Positions 1-14,200 of a stretch of DNA of 64,000 nt are shown here, in pieces. Source of the stretch: Aricia agestis (taxonomy: Eukaryota > Arthropoda > Insecta > Lepidoptera > Lycaenidae); contig NC_056412.1 in assembly GCF_905147365.1 (NCBI RefSeq), positions 7,928,001-7,992,000 of the forward strand. Direction: 5' to 3'. The position numbers were made by a program, and so were the translations under genes. Position 1 is the first letter of the stretch. Every line of letters starts with the position of its first letter. The notes beneath the pieces were generated by a model. It made no database searches. It was not told the origin of the DNA and saw nothing but the letters and a program-made list of their open reading frames with translations.

Positions 1-3000
1 CACTTGATACAACAATATTAAAACATTCTATCAAATTCCTGTACAAAACACATGAAAATGAGCACTTGAAACAAACATTTTGTGTTTTATTTTCTGTCTT
101 AAGACTGTCGTGTTAAAGTGAGCGCTCGCCCTAAGTTTTCGATTAAAGGCACTCAAAAAGGCCAAGGCTACTCACCACAGTCAGGACCTTCCTTAGATCG
201 TTCTGGAGCGCAGACACGTCGACTCCGCGGCCGGCGTCGCCCAGTCTCCGCAACGTGTCTGCCAGCGGGCCAGACAGCGCCCGCAACTGCTGCCAGGACC
301 TGGCATACTGCCGCCGCACCAGCTCGATAATCGTCGAAGTCAGTGCCAAGCCGATAAGTATGTACAGCGTACACAGCAGCATGTACTTCGGCCGTTCTGG
401 AAGTACGAGAATACTAAATGCTCGGTGAAATCTTACGTAAAGCTGTGTCCTGTCTAGACAATTTAGCGGTTCACTGGGAACGATAAAATATATTTCAGAC
501 ATTTTTTTATTTAGCTGCCTACCCTATTACGTTGTTACATGTAGTACTAGTACATAAATTAAGTACGTTCGTTTAATGACTGAGATGATTCTCAAACATG
601 AATATGTAACTAGCAATTCCCTCAAATATTTCGTACTGTTTGATGTGTACGAACTACGAGCTCATAAAGCTCGCCACAGACCGCCTGGCATGCGTGAGTG
701 TTACAATTAAAACAGATATTTTGTCAGTAGTTCAGTACCGTTATTCATTTCTCGATGATAAATGTGTGCGCATTAGCATTTTGTTGAGTACGGTCGGCAG
801 TTTTGTGATATGTAGCCATTTAACAATTCTCTTTCATGTTCGTTATCTTCTTTTTAACCAATTTCCAAAATAATGAGTTTTATTTCCGAAAAATCTTTCG
901 TTGAGTTCCAATTCACCTAAAGTAGCCCCGTAAGGGCTACTGGCGCCTGTATTCAAAAATGATTTTGGCGCCCTTTTTATTTATTTTTATGATAAGTAGT
1001 TGAAATAAAGCAAAAAAAATCAGCCAAGTGCGAGCCCTAGGGGCTTTAGTTTTTGCGCCCCTAAAAGATGGCGATTTAGCGCCCCTAGACGATGGCGCCC
1101 GTGTGCATTGCACACATTTCACACAATATGGTATCGGGGGCCCCAGGGTCCCCGTAAGGGCTACTGGCGCCTGTGTGCAAAAAAGGATTTTGGCGTCCCT
1201 TTAGGCAAAATTTTTGGGACCTTGGTTTTGGCGCTCCTAAAGATGGTGCACATATGGTAGCGGGGGCCCTGGGGGGCTCTGACCTAAATGAAGAAGACAA
1301 AACTATACTCACTTGGCACAAGATCTCCAAATCCGATGGTCGTCATCGTTATGAAACAGAAATAGAACCCGTCGTAGAAGCTCCAGTCGTCCTCCCACAT
1401 TTTGAACAGCAAAGCCCCGGCGGACAGGTACAGGAATAGGAACCCGACTGCCCAAAACGCGTAAAGCGATCTTTGACCCGCGGGGTTTACGTCTGACACG
1501 CGGGTGCAGAATCCTAAAAGCAATAGAAGCAATGGAATAACATATAAACACGCATAATAGAAATCGAATAACAAAATCACGGACGTAAAAAAAGTACGGA
1601 CGTAACCTTCTCTAATCACGAGTGAAGCCTAGTTATGGCCGCCCGTGTAGGACGTGTGCGTGATATGAGGGTTGCCATATAAATCATAAATTTGTAAAAT
1701 TTCCCTACTTTTTTTGTAAACTCAGACAAGTTAAATGTATTTTTTATACTTAAACATATTTTTATGTTTTTTTCGCTTCAGAAATGTAAGCGGTTGTTAA
1801 AGATGTCATAATGAAAATATTATTTTTATGACACTATAGATAGAAAATAAACACATATTACGTACAGAGAAGTATATTATTAACATAACATTATTAGTAA
1901 TAATGATTATGTACAAACATTTACAATAATAAAATTATAACTAGCTATTTGACCGAGCTTTGCTCGGTATTCGATAAAACACGAATAAAATGACATTTTC
2001 TAAAAATAATTCCTAGCTAGACAGATTTATCGCCCCCGAAACATATATAAGAAACCTGTATATGAAAAGATATAAGATACTTAAGTCCCGTAACCCGTTT
2101 CATCAAACAATCAAGTAATGTTAAATAAATAATGGCTTGTTAAATCAGTTAACGGCCTGTTAGAGCTATCGAGAGTTCTACCATGCGCTAACGTCAAATC
2201 AAATCACCTAACATGGTGTTAAATTTATTCCTGGTCCAGAGGTCCATTCAATATTTTCATTCCTACTAGGTCTCAATGACGCTCGGGTGACTACACCAAT
2301 AGCACCTTCCCTCCCCTACTACTGAAGGAAATCTAAGACAACAATTTTATCTATGGACGCTTCACACCACGTCAGTCTGACCCCGTGCTTAGTACCTGAA
2401 GGACTTGTGTTACGGGTACCAGACAACGGAAATATATTTAATACTGTTATACTATACATATATTTAAGATTTTTATTATATGATACACATATTTAATACA
2501 CACTCATGACCCAGGAACTTTGAAAACTTTTTGTTCCGTCGGCAGGATTCGAACCCGCGACCCCCGGCTTGAGCTACCGATAGCCCACCCACTGAGCCAC
2601 AGAGGTCGTCAAACAACAATTATATCCACTTTTGTAAATTAAGAAATTAATAGGGGTGTAGACTATTTTTAGGAAATATATTTATTTTACAGATGTACCA
2701 TCAAGGAAGTTGATTCCTATGCAATTGACAGACCAACGTTATTTGGTCGAATACTTATGTCAATTCAATGTTAGGTAATTGTGATCTGTCGGCTGGGATT
2801 GACGTAACGCAACCAAACTACTTATGTCCCCGATTTGCATAGGAATCAACTTCTCTGATAGTACATAAGTATTTTGTTACACCTAAAAATATGTATAAAA
2901 ATAAATACACTCTTATTTCAATTTAAAAATCACTTATTAAATAAAAAATATTATAAAGTTATTAAGTAAAATATGCCCATTTTCGGTAATTCTATAATAC

Positions 3001-6000
3001 AAACTCTCAAAAAAACAATAATTTGTATTAGATTTCGTTTACTGTCTACACCCCTATTATTGTATTCCTGCCTAATTACTGGTCTATAGTATGCTAAATA
3101 CTTACATGACACTAATAAAAGACAATAAAATTAATTATTTGATTATTTAAAAATAATTTAAAATTTTCCCCGGTTTGGGGAAAATTTCCCCACTTTGTTA
3201 TGGACATTACTGACCTGTTGAAGTTGAATTAATATTTACATTATTTTATCAAAATACTTTAAAAATATGTTATCTTACCTATGAAATATTATTCCTTGAT
3301 GTTTTTTGTGTAAGGTTGTATTGTTCTTGCACCATTTTACAACACAAGATGGCATATTTATTTTTATTTATGAATGACAAAGACGTGTCACCGCGATGCA
3401 GTCTAATTGCGTAATGGCGGTACGATCGGCTTATTACAGTGCGAGTGTTTGTGCAAGATGTGTACATATGATCGCCTGGGCTTATTAAGGGTGCTTCACT
3501 CATTTCTTAATGGCGATCCGTCCGTATTTTTTTTACGTCCGTGAACAAAATATTTATTTTCGTCCTAGTAAGGTGACATGAGTCATGACGGTATAGAACA
3601 AAAAAAAAATATAATTTGAAATGAAATCATGGCGCACTTTACAGACCACGATTCTCATCCATTCTATAATCGAAATCGAGCGATTCGAACTATTCGAGAA
3701 AATCGCACGCTGTTTTGTAAAGTTCTGAAAAAAGGCAATCATGTAGTAGAAATGGTCCTTCCCGTTTCATACCACATATTTTTCATACCGCGATATGAAA
3801 CAGCGAAGTACTGTTTTTGAATTGCCTGTTTCGTACCGCGGTGCTTGCAGTGGTAAGAAACGACGAATTCTTTTTTGGTATGGGTGGATTCGTACCACGA
3901 ATTTTATTAAATATTTTTATTCTAATCACTTATTTATACTGGCGTATAGAAAAGTGATAACAAGAAGAAATAAAAAATATATTTTGTATAAAGAAATGTC
4001 ATTTATTTCAAAATCAAAAAATATATATTTATATATTTTTTGATTTTGAATAGTATATATATACTATCAGATTTGTAACAATAGAATCACAGCTTGATTT
4101 AAATTACACATAGAACTTTAAAATTAACCTAACACTATATAATACCCCCCACACCGGTTTCGGTGACGGTGGTCGGTTTCATTGAAACCAGGCCAGGTAC
4201 GCAGGAGTAATTTTATAGTGCCCAAGTGTGTACGCAGTACACAAGAGCACTCTCTATTCCTTTACTCTCATAACTAAGTGGGACGGAAAACCGACATGAC
4301 TGGCAAGAGACCTGGTGCAGGACCGACTTTTTAAAACATGCCTATCCGACGCATGGATCATCTTACTTATCAGACAATCAGGTGATCAGCCTGCATTGTC
4401 CTAACCAAACTTGGACATGTTTCGCGGGAATCGAACCCATGACATCCGAGTCAAGAGCCACGCTCTTAACCACTGGACCACGGAGGCAACACTACAGTGT
4501 GTAACAAAAATAAGCGATAATACTTTAGGGTGTGTATGTGTTCCATATAGAGAGTTCACTGTGAAAGTAACAGCGCTGAAAGATCAATTTTTTTTTCACT
4601 TTTGTATGGGAAAGCGCCCGAGCGTCACGAGTTCCCCTATACAAAATTTAAAAAAAAATGATCTTTCAGCGCTGCTAATTTCACAGTGAACTCTCTACAA
4701 GGAACACGTACACACCCAAGTATTATCACTTATTTTTGTTACACCCTGTATATATAATAATTGTATAAAATCACTGTCGAAAAATTAAAACAAATCAACA
4801 AGAATAATAATGTAAATAAAAACTACATAATTGTTGAAAATCATAGTCGTAAAATGAAAATCAACAGGAACAAAAAAAAAGTAGAATAATTAAAAAAAAG
4901 TAAAATAATCATTACTTTTACTATAAAATCCTTAATTTTTCTAAATCATTCATGGATGATGTAATATATTCTTTGATTTATTTCAATTGATTGTTGTGAT
5001 CTTTTTGAAATTTTTACATTACCAGGTTTTTTAATAAAGCACAATAATAGTTCGTATACCATCAATAAATTGCCCAATATTTGGTTCCTCTGGGATGAAT
5101 TTATATAAATATATAATTTAAATAATCAAATATAATATTTAATAATAAATAAAAGAAAATTAAATCAAAATAATTTATAATATAATATGTACTTAATCAT
5201 AGATATTTTGCGCTTGACTGTACTAAAATCTGCGCTGCGGTACGAATCGACTAATTCAAAAAAGGTATTCGCTGTTTCTTACGCCGGTATAAAACAGGCA
5301 ATTCAAAAACACTACTTCGCTGTTTCATACCACGTTATGAAAAATATGTGGTATGAAACGGGAAGGACCCGTAGAAAGGACTAGGTAGTAGGTACTACAA
5401 ATGATTCGTGCCAATTGTTTTTTTTATCAAAACCCATAACCTGGCACTCAGTTCGTACTTACTCGGCATCGTCGGCAGCTGCTTGGCGACAACGGACACG
5501 ACGGTAGCGAACACCCTGCCCAGATCAGCGATGACCGTCAGCGTCAGCGGAATACCGACCAGCGCGTACGCGATGCAGAACAGCCGCCCCCAGAAGGTCA
5601 CCGGCACTATGTTCCCGTAACCTGGAAACCACTTGTGTTCACCGTCGATTATAGTGATGATGATGATGATTTTATGTGGTAAGGTTGTTTTGGAACAAAG
5701 TTCCTTAACACGTTGCGAAAGGGGGATAGACGGAAAAAGTTGTAACGACACGTCATGCTATAGTTGTAAGCCGTGCGGTAGCGCGTGTTTCTCTCTCTGT
5801 CTCTCATTAGCTTTGTCCACACTGTGCCTTTTTCTGTTCGTCAAGTTTCGCTGTTGACTGCGCTATAACTCATGCCGCGTTATAGCGCAGTCAACAGCGA
5901 ACGTGAGGCATGCCCGCGACGCATGCCCTCTGACCGTATCCAAAACTTCGAAAATGACAATATTGACGTTGCGTTCCTTGACGTATTCAATTATTATTGA

Positions 6001-9000
6001 ATGCGCCAATATGAAAGTTGATGACGAAAATTGAAGATGAAAGTGCACAGTGTGGACATAGCTTCTCTCTTTTTTTTAGTGTAAGTATACAGGTTTTTGT
6101 ACTTGACACCTCTCAAGTTTTTTTCAAACTGTAGGGTACATGGTACTTCACCCTACAGTTTGCAGCATTAAAACCGGTTAGCAAAAGCAATTTTGTGCAC
6201 GGTAATGAAAACTAGTCCATTGCAGTAAATCGATCGCACGATGTATTGAAACACTTCCCATTTTCACGTCCATTTTCCTAGAACTTTATAAGATATTGTA
6301 TCTATTTTTAGTGTCGACATGTAAAGGACGAGGTAACAGCTGCTGCATTCTTGAGTTAAATGAAAAATTTTGCCCATATGTTGCACGAGAGGATAATTCC
6401 TGATTTATTCCCTCATTACCTTCCGCTGTTTCGGGAGACACGCAAAATATATTAAAATGAGAGTCATTATTTCATACTTTTATTTATAGATACGAGTATG
6501 TGTAACGCATTCTTCGGTCGTGAAGGCGTGATTTATGAAATGCACTTCTCGAAATATCCTCGCATTCGTGTTTTTCTCTCGGGAAAAGCCCCAAAATAAA
6601 ATGAGCACGTTTTGGCGGCATTTTAGTAACGTACTACGGCTCAGCCGAATAACCATAAATAAACCCGAAGGTTCGGAATCCATATTCATTAAATAGCGCT
6701 CGCAGCTTCCTATTGAGCGACTGGAACTCGGAAACTCACCAGTACAATGGACCATGAATAAAATATTTTCAAAACAGGCACGTAACGATTGTTGCCGATA
6801 TAACAAAGACATCTAATGATGTTAGGAAAACAAAAAGTTCCGGGCCGAAATTGGGAACACAATTGTAAGTCCGCCAATTTCAAAGAAAATTATATTACGT
6901 TTTTCGTGTGCTTCCCACCGCAACAATCCTATCATAATAACAAAAGAAAATTCGAAACAAAATATACAATTCATGCTTACATGAACGTACACACCTATTG
7001 TAGTGAGCACAGTCGACGAGAAAAATACAGCTTGTAATATACTCCACTTTTCTTCTGATGGAGGAAAATTCCTTTCCACTTGAAATGCAAGGCCGCTGCC
7101 GCAAGCGTCTTCCAACACCTACAAATTACATAAAATGTGTATTTGCATCAAATTCTTCCAACGTTTGTGCGTGTGTTATATAAGTTTGCAATTCAGTTTA
7201 GAACCATCTCCAGGAAAAACTTTTACTCCAGGAAAATTACGACAGAAAAATAGTATTTTAATGTGATTTTGTCGCTTTTCTGTTAAGAATTTTACGTATT
7301 TTTTCACCGTTACACCGCTTACAAACTAGAACAAACAGAATAGTAAACACTTTAATATAACTAGAACAACTTTTGCAACAAGTTATTTGTAGTTAAGGAA
7401 GTTTGAGCTTCAAGAAGTACGGGCTATTTATATTGAGTTTATATTATTTTATGGGCGGCTATAAAATCAAAATTTAACATCGATATAAACCGTTTTGTGC
7501 ATGGATATAATAATATGATGTTATGTTTAAATACATAAACAAAATATTAGTTTCTACATCGTCATTCGTCATTACATTGGGTTTAAAGCTCAGGAAAATA
7601 AGGTTTAAAGATATTACATTCCTATGGAATGTCTAATTGCAATTTGCAGATCAATTTTTTCGGCTCTTTCTCCAAAATTTCGTATGATTGTTTACTTACT
7701 CTTTCATAAGCGGCTAATTGATCACTAAGTAACTTCTCTATGTTGACGTCTACGGTTCTGTTGACGTTGTAATCTGAGATCACTCTTATGAGATTCCATC
7801 TCTGTGTGAGGATACGGTCCCGCATATACTCCTGCTTCGACATCTCAGCCGGGTACTCTAGCGCTCGGAACACCTTTGGAAAAAATAAAAATCAGGGCCC
7901 AATTCTCGTCCTCAAATCTTTACAGTCGAATGAAGAGGGTATGAGAATTAGGCTCCTGTCCCCAGAACATAAATTATGAATTATGCGCTGTCAACTGTTA
8001 TTCCACCTGGGAATGTGAGTCCACTCTGTTAAAATATATTAGGCAGATAGCAATGTTCTATGATACTTTAGGAAAATTCAATGTTCAAAAGTAGGTTCAA
8101 AATAAGATAATGCATTTTAAACTTTCGCGTTGCATTATAATGAAACTTTTTAATCGGGACTTAACGCGACTTATTTAAGTAGTAATGCTACTACGAGTAC
8201 ATACTTTTTCTCGACGTCGAGAATAAGTATGTACTCGTAGTAGCATTACTACTTAAATAAGTCGCGTTAAGTCCCGATTAAATGGTTTCAAGATAATGCA
8301 TAATATTATGTACTAGCTGTTGCCCGCGACTTCGTCCGCGTGGACTTCAGTTTATAGCGCGCGATGTCAACAAAATTGGTGTCAAAAGCTTTTATAAAAA
8401 AACCCTGGTACCCATTAAATCAATACAGCTGTGCAGTGTGCAAACAATAAGTACTTCATTTTTGTATGTTAAACTTTATATATTATGCCAAATTTTAAAG
8501 CTTATTTAGCCCCCCAATTACACAACTTTACCCATAAACTATTTATCATTGATAGGTTTAGCCCCAATTTCACCAACGTCTGTTAGTGTTAACAGCTTGT
8601 TAAAATATCCTGTCTTCTCTTTCATTCATATGAAAAACGAAACAGCTAACGTGATACTAATTCGAGCATTAACTTTAACAGTCGTTGGTGAAATTTGGTA
8701 TTAAGGTTACGTCACTGCCTGCACAGATAAAGTACTGAGTTATTTAATACCGTAGAATAGATATAACAATCGAAAAAAATCGAGACTTAAATGTAAGATG
8801 ATACCACCTCTTATAGAAAGACTTTTGAGCAAGCGTCAGTGCGATGTAGAAGACGCACGGCGCCATCTATTATGATTTTTTTGAACAAATTTACGACCCT
8901 TACAACCCTTTTTTCCAGTAAAAAAGTAGCCTATGTCCTTTCTCAGGCTTTAGACTATCAGTATACAAAATTTCATTACAATCGGTTCGGTAGTTTTGGC

Positions 9001-11235
9001 GTTTGGCGTGAAAGCGAGACTGACAGACAGAGATACTTTCGCATTCATAATATTAGTACAGATTATGTGCACACTGCACAGCTGTTTTTGGGTATTTTGA
9101 TTAATTAAGAGGATTCCACACCGCCCTTTTTTCCATACAAACGTTGTCCCCTGTTTCCTCCCTGGATAATGCTAGTAGAGTTATATTTTTTTTCCTGAAT
9201 ATCTACGGCCACTAATACAATGTCCCTATGTTTTATTTTTTTTTCATAATTTAATTATTAAATAAGATATGAACGTTCAAAAACCCAAAAAAATGGCCAG
9301 ATTTTCCACTGTGTTCAAACGTCCAGAAAACAGATTTGGCTAGATTATACAAAAAAAGCAAAATATAGGAACACAGCTCAAGCCTTTTTTTAATCTTTAA
9401 TGAAAAAATTACTCGGTTAAGTTTTGGAGAAGGAATCAGGGGACAACGAATCGTTGATTTTCTGGATTTTCTGCAGTTGTCTCTATCGCGTTCTGCGGTA
9501 TAGGCTTGAGGTAAGGGAGACAGCTATAGATATTACACGTACTTTTTTTTCATTTCTCTAGCCGCTGTTGTATCCTCTTAAGGGCCGCGCTACACCGGAA
9601 TGGCAGCGGCGAGGCGAGCACTTTCAGCGCTGCCATTCCGGTGTAGCGCGCTGCGCGGCCCTAAGAGGGGTACCACTTACCAGGGTTTTAAAAAGTTTTT
9701 AAATATGACACAAATTTTGTTGACACCGCGCGCTATAAACTAAAGTCCACGCGGACGAAGTCGCGGGCAACAGCTAGTTATGAATAAAAATAATAATATA
9801 TAATAAAGTAGGTATGATTAGTTCTGTTATAATAATGAAGTAAAAAAATAAAGCGCCATCTGTTTTCATATATTAGAATTAAAATGTTGATTGCATTAAT
9901 ATATTTTCTGGATGGAATATAGGCCAACACAACACACTCGAACTCCTTAGAAATGCAGTAGGAGTTCTATAAGATAAGATAGATTGATTATTATTATAGC
10001 AAGTGATAACATTATTAAACATAATATTCTAACGTATTAAAAACTATAAACAAAAACATAACAACTAATAAGTATGATTAGTTCTATGTTACAACGAAGT
10101 TAAAAAAGCGCCATCTGTTGAATCGTATTAGAACTAAAATGTTCATTGCATCGCGTCGATATATTTCTGGATTTTTTATAATATTATACATAAAATATAT
10201 TTAAGATTTTTGAAATATTATTTTAATACACATCCAAGACCCAGGAACATTGAAAACTTTTTGTTCCGCCTGCGGGACTCGAACCCAGGACCCCCGGGAT
10301 GAGCGCTGGCCACGCGCAATGCGAAGTAATTTTCATCGATATTTTCATGGAAATAAGATATTTTCCCACATCAAAATGTAGCCTATGTCCTTTCTCAGAC
10401 TCTAGAATAACTGTGTACAAAATTTCATTGCAATCTATTCAGTAGTTTTGGCGTGAAAGCGAGACAGACAGGCAGACAGACAGACAGACAGACAGACAGA
10501 GATACTTTCGCAGTATATTTCGCAGTATTTATAAGTCGCGGGCAACAGCTAGTTATGAATAAAAACAATAATATATAATAAAGTAGGTATGATTAGTTCT
10601 GTTATAATAATGAAGTAAAAAATAAGCGCCATCTGTTTTCATATATTAGAATTAAAATGTTGATTGCATTGATATATTTTCTGGATGGAATATAGGCCAA
10701 CACAACACACTCGAACTCCTTAGAAATGCAGTAGGAGTTCTATAAGATAAGATAGATTGATTATTATTATAGCAAGTGATAATATTATTAAACATAATAT
10801 TCTAACGTATTAAAAACTATAAACAAAAACATAATAACTAATAAGTATGATTAGTTCTATGTTACAACGAAGTAAAAAAAAGCGCCATCTGTTGAATCGT
10901 ATTAGAACTAAAATGTTCATTGCATCGCGTCGATATATTTCTGGATTTTTTATAATATTATACATAAAATATATTTAAGATTTTTGAAATATTATTTTAA
11001 TACACATCCAAGACCCAGGAACATTGAAAACTTTTTGTTCCGCCTGCGGGACTCGAACCCAGGACCCCCGGGATGAGCGCTGGCCACGCGCAATGCGAAG
11101 TAATTTTCATCGATATTTTCATGGAAATAAGATATTTTCCCACATCAAAATGTAGCCTATGTCCTTTCTCTGACTCTAGAATAACTGTGTACAAAATTTC
11201 ATTGCAATCGGTTCAGTAGTTTTGGCGTGAAAGCG

Positions 11236-11278
<43 letters not shown>

Positions 11279-14200
11279 GATACTTTCGCATTTATAATAT
11301 TAGTATAGATTAGTATAGATTGTCATTTGAACATTGAATTTTCCTAACATAAGCACTAAGTACTTATATTACAATAACGTACGTTAATTTGAGAGAACGG
11401 GAGAATATGGAATGAATATTCACAATATCCAAAAAATAATGCTAAATTAAGTGTATCGATACAAACTAAAAGGTTCACTGGTGAAAAAAATTTAAAAAAT
11501 TTGAACACAAGAAAGGCGAAATTCAAATAAACTTTGTCTTTTTAATTAAAAACTTTCAAATTCCTTTTTATACAGGCATACAGCTGATTTTTTCAATTTA
11601 ACGTCCGGACATTTCGGAAAATTGGATGCATCTTCAACTTCTTCGCAGGCCGGAGTGTACGGTGGGGTCAGGCGCTGGTGCAGCAGGTCCTCCCAGCTGC
11701 AATCGCCGAACCAATCGTGAACCTTAATATCGTAGACCCCATTTCTCTGCGCACCGATTCGCTTACTGGGATTGACCGCTAGTAAACTTTTAACGATCGA
11801 CTTGCACATCGACGTCATGTGGTACGGCGCCTTGTACTCGCCCGCCACGATTTTATCGTACAAGCTCACTCGATCGTTACTGTAGAACGGCGGGTAGCCG
11901 GCGATCATCTCGAATATCAGCACGCCCAGCGACCACCAGTCTACCGAGAACGTGTATCCCTTAGAGAGAATTACCTCCGGGGCGATGTACTCGGGTGTCC
12001 CGCACAGCGTGAACGTTCGCTTCTTTATTATTTTGCAGAAACCGTAATCGCCGAGTTTAATGTATCCGGACGCGTTAATAAATATGTTTTCCGGCTTCAC
12101 ATCCCTGTGGACGACGTTCAAATGGTGTAGATATTCCAGGGCTAGCACGACTTGGGCCGCGTAGAACTGCGCCACCGGCTCGGAGAATTCGCCCATTTTT
12201 TTCATCAAACCCAGAAGATCTCCGCCGGCCTGATGAGGCAGAATTAAGTATACGTACAGGTTATCTTTGCAGCAGAAATCTAGCGTCATCACAAACGAGA
12301 AGGACATGCTCTCCATGATTTTCTTCTCTACTGTCAGCTGTTGCAAGAAATTCCTCGTCATGACCGCGGATTTCTCCAAAGCTTTCATGGCGTGGAAGTC
12401 GAGGGTCACCTTGTCACGTACGAGCAGCACCGTCCCGAACGACCCGACGCCCAGTGTCTTCACAATTTCAAAATCCTCTGCAGATTTGTCATACTTTATA
12501 TCTGCCGAATATTTTTCAACGAATTCTTTCTTTAGAGAAGTCAAATTCTGTTTATAATTTACGTGATCCTCAACGGTGTATGAAGCACATTTTTCCGTAT
12601 TTTTACTATTGGAACGTAGTTCCTTATTTTTCATCTATTTTTTTCAATTTCATTTCTATGTTGTTCAAACAAAACATGACAGCGATATGACAGCACCATA
12701 AACGAGACAGACGTCCTTGTCTTTGATTTTTGATCAAAGCATAGATTTTATTTAGGCACGCCGAGACTACGCCCGGGTACGCATTAAGCGGGGAATTGAC
12801 TATCGGGCCGCCCGCTATGTCTGTTCGTCTATTCCTAGGTACGGGCACAGAGTCTGTGCCCGTACCTAGGAATTGACGAGCAGACATGCGACAGACCTGC
12901 CCGCGACGGGCGGCCCGTAGCGGGCGCCGGGCGGCCCGATAGTCAATTCCCCGCTTACGGTACGCAGCAAAGATTGGTACGCAGTACAGTCTGTCAAAAA
13001 AGTCATGAAATTAAAAAGTGGCAACATCGTAGTGTCATCCCATCCCGTTTTTCTTAGATTGATTTGAAAGGGATGACACTACGATGTTACCACTTTTTAA
13101 TTTCATGACTTTTTTGACAGACTGTACCATTCTTTGCGCAGTACTTGGTACTACTTGGGTAAATATAATATATTCTGTGGCAGTACGCACTCGTTCGTGC
13201 AACGTTGCTATATTTACACCTATTAAAACAATTAACACAAACAATAAATCTTATTTATATTTTTTGATGACATTTTATTTAATCCAGATTGAATTGTAAT
13301 TTTACATGTTATGAAATAAATAAATAAATAAAAACCAACTCAATCTGTAAATAAACCGTAATGTTAAAGTGGGTGGGAAGTAAATTAAACAATGGCCATT
13401 CGAATGGGACCCTAATTTATCAAGTGTCACCTCTATCCACAAGTAGTTTTCAATATCTAGTAGAGTAAACGTGGTTGATGCCCCCTCAGGGAATAAATCC
13501 ACGTCGAAGGTGTCGCCCGCCTGGCGCGGCGCCCGCCGCCTAGCGTACAAATAACCTTTGGCAGCTTATTAAGAGGATACAACAGGGGCTAGAGAAATGA
13601 AAAAAAAGTACGTGTAATATCTATAGCTGTCTCCCTTACCTCAAGCCTATACCGCAGAACGCGATAGAGACAACTGCAGAAAATCCAGAAAATCAACGAT
13701 TCGTTGTCCCCTGATTCCTTCTCCAAAACTTAACCGATTTAAGTACTTTTTTCATTAAAGATTAAAAAAAGGCTTGAGCTGTGTTCCTATGTTTTGCTTT
13801 TTTTGTATAATCTAGCCAAATCTGTTTTCTGGACGTTTGAACACAGTGGAAAATCTGGCCATTTTTTTGGGTTTTTGAACGTTCATATCTTATTTAATAA
13901 TTAAATTATGAAAAAAAAGAAAACATAGGGACATTGTATTAGTGGCCGTAGATATTCAGGAAAAAAATTATAACTCTACTAGCATTATCCAGGGAGGAAA
14001 CAGGGGACAACGTTTGTATGGAAAAAAGGGCGGTGTGGAATCCTCTTAAGACTGGTGAAATGGAAACGAATTTTACAACTATCGCGACAAAAATTAACAA
14101 TGGGGTTGATCACGGCTTGACTTTTCATGAGCAAGTCACTGCACTAATCACAATATGGTCATCTATTCTATTGGCAAAATTTCCTTGCTGTCTAGCCGAA

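Larger units (their letters stand above)
3754..5369. mobile_element. 1.6-kb TIR element with nested SINE and MITE (K2P intron 4)
   Basis: Ends GGTCCTTCCCGTTTCATACC and its inverse; inverted similarity continues inward for about 200 bp (CGCGGTACGAAAC / GTTTCTTACGCCGG-type blocks). It contains the SINE 4144-4489 and the MITE 4494-4748. No transposase ORF. Confidence 0.65.

Noticed and set aside
10223..11194. Identical 65-codon ORF at 10223 and 10997
   Set aside because: Identity comes from the recent 775-bp tandem duplication; the frame spans SINE and Helitron pieces.
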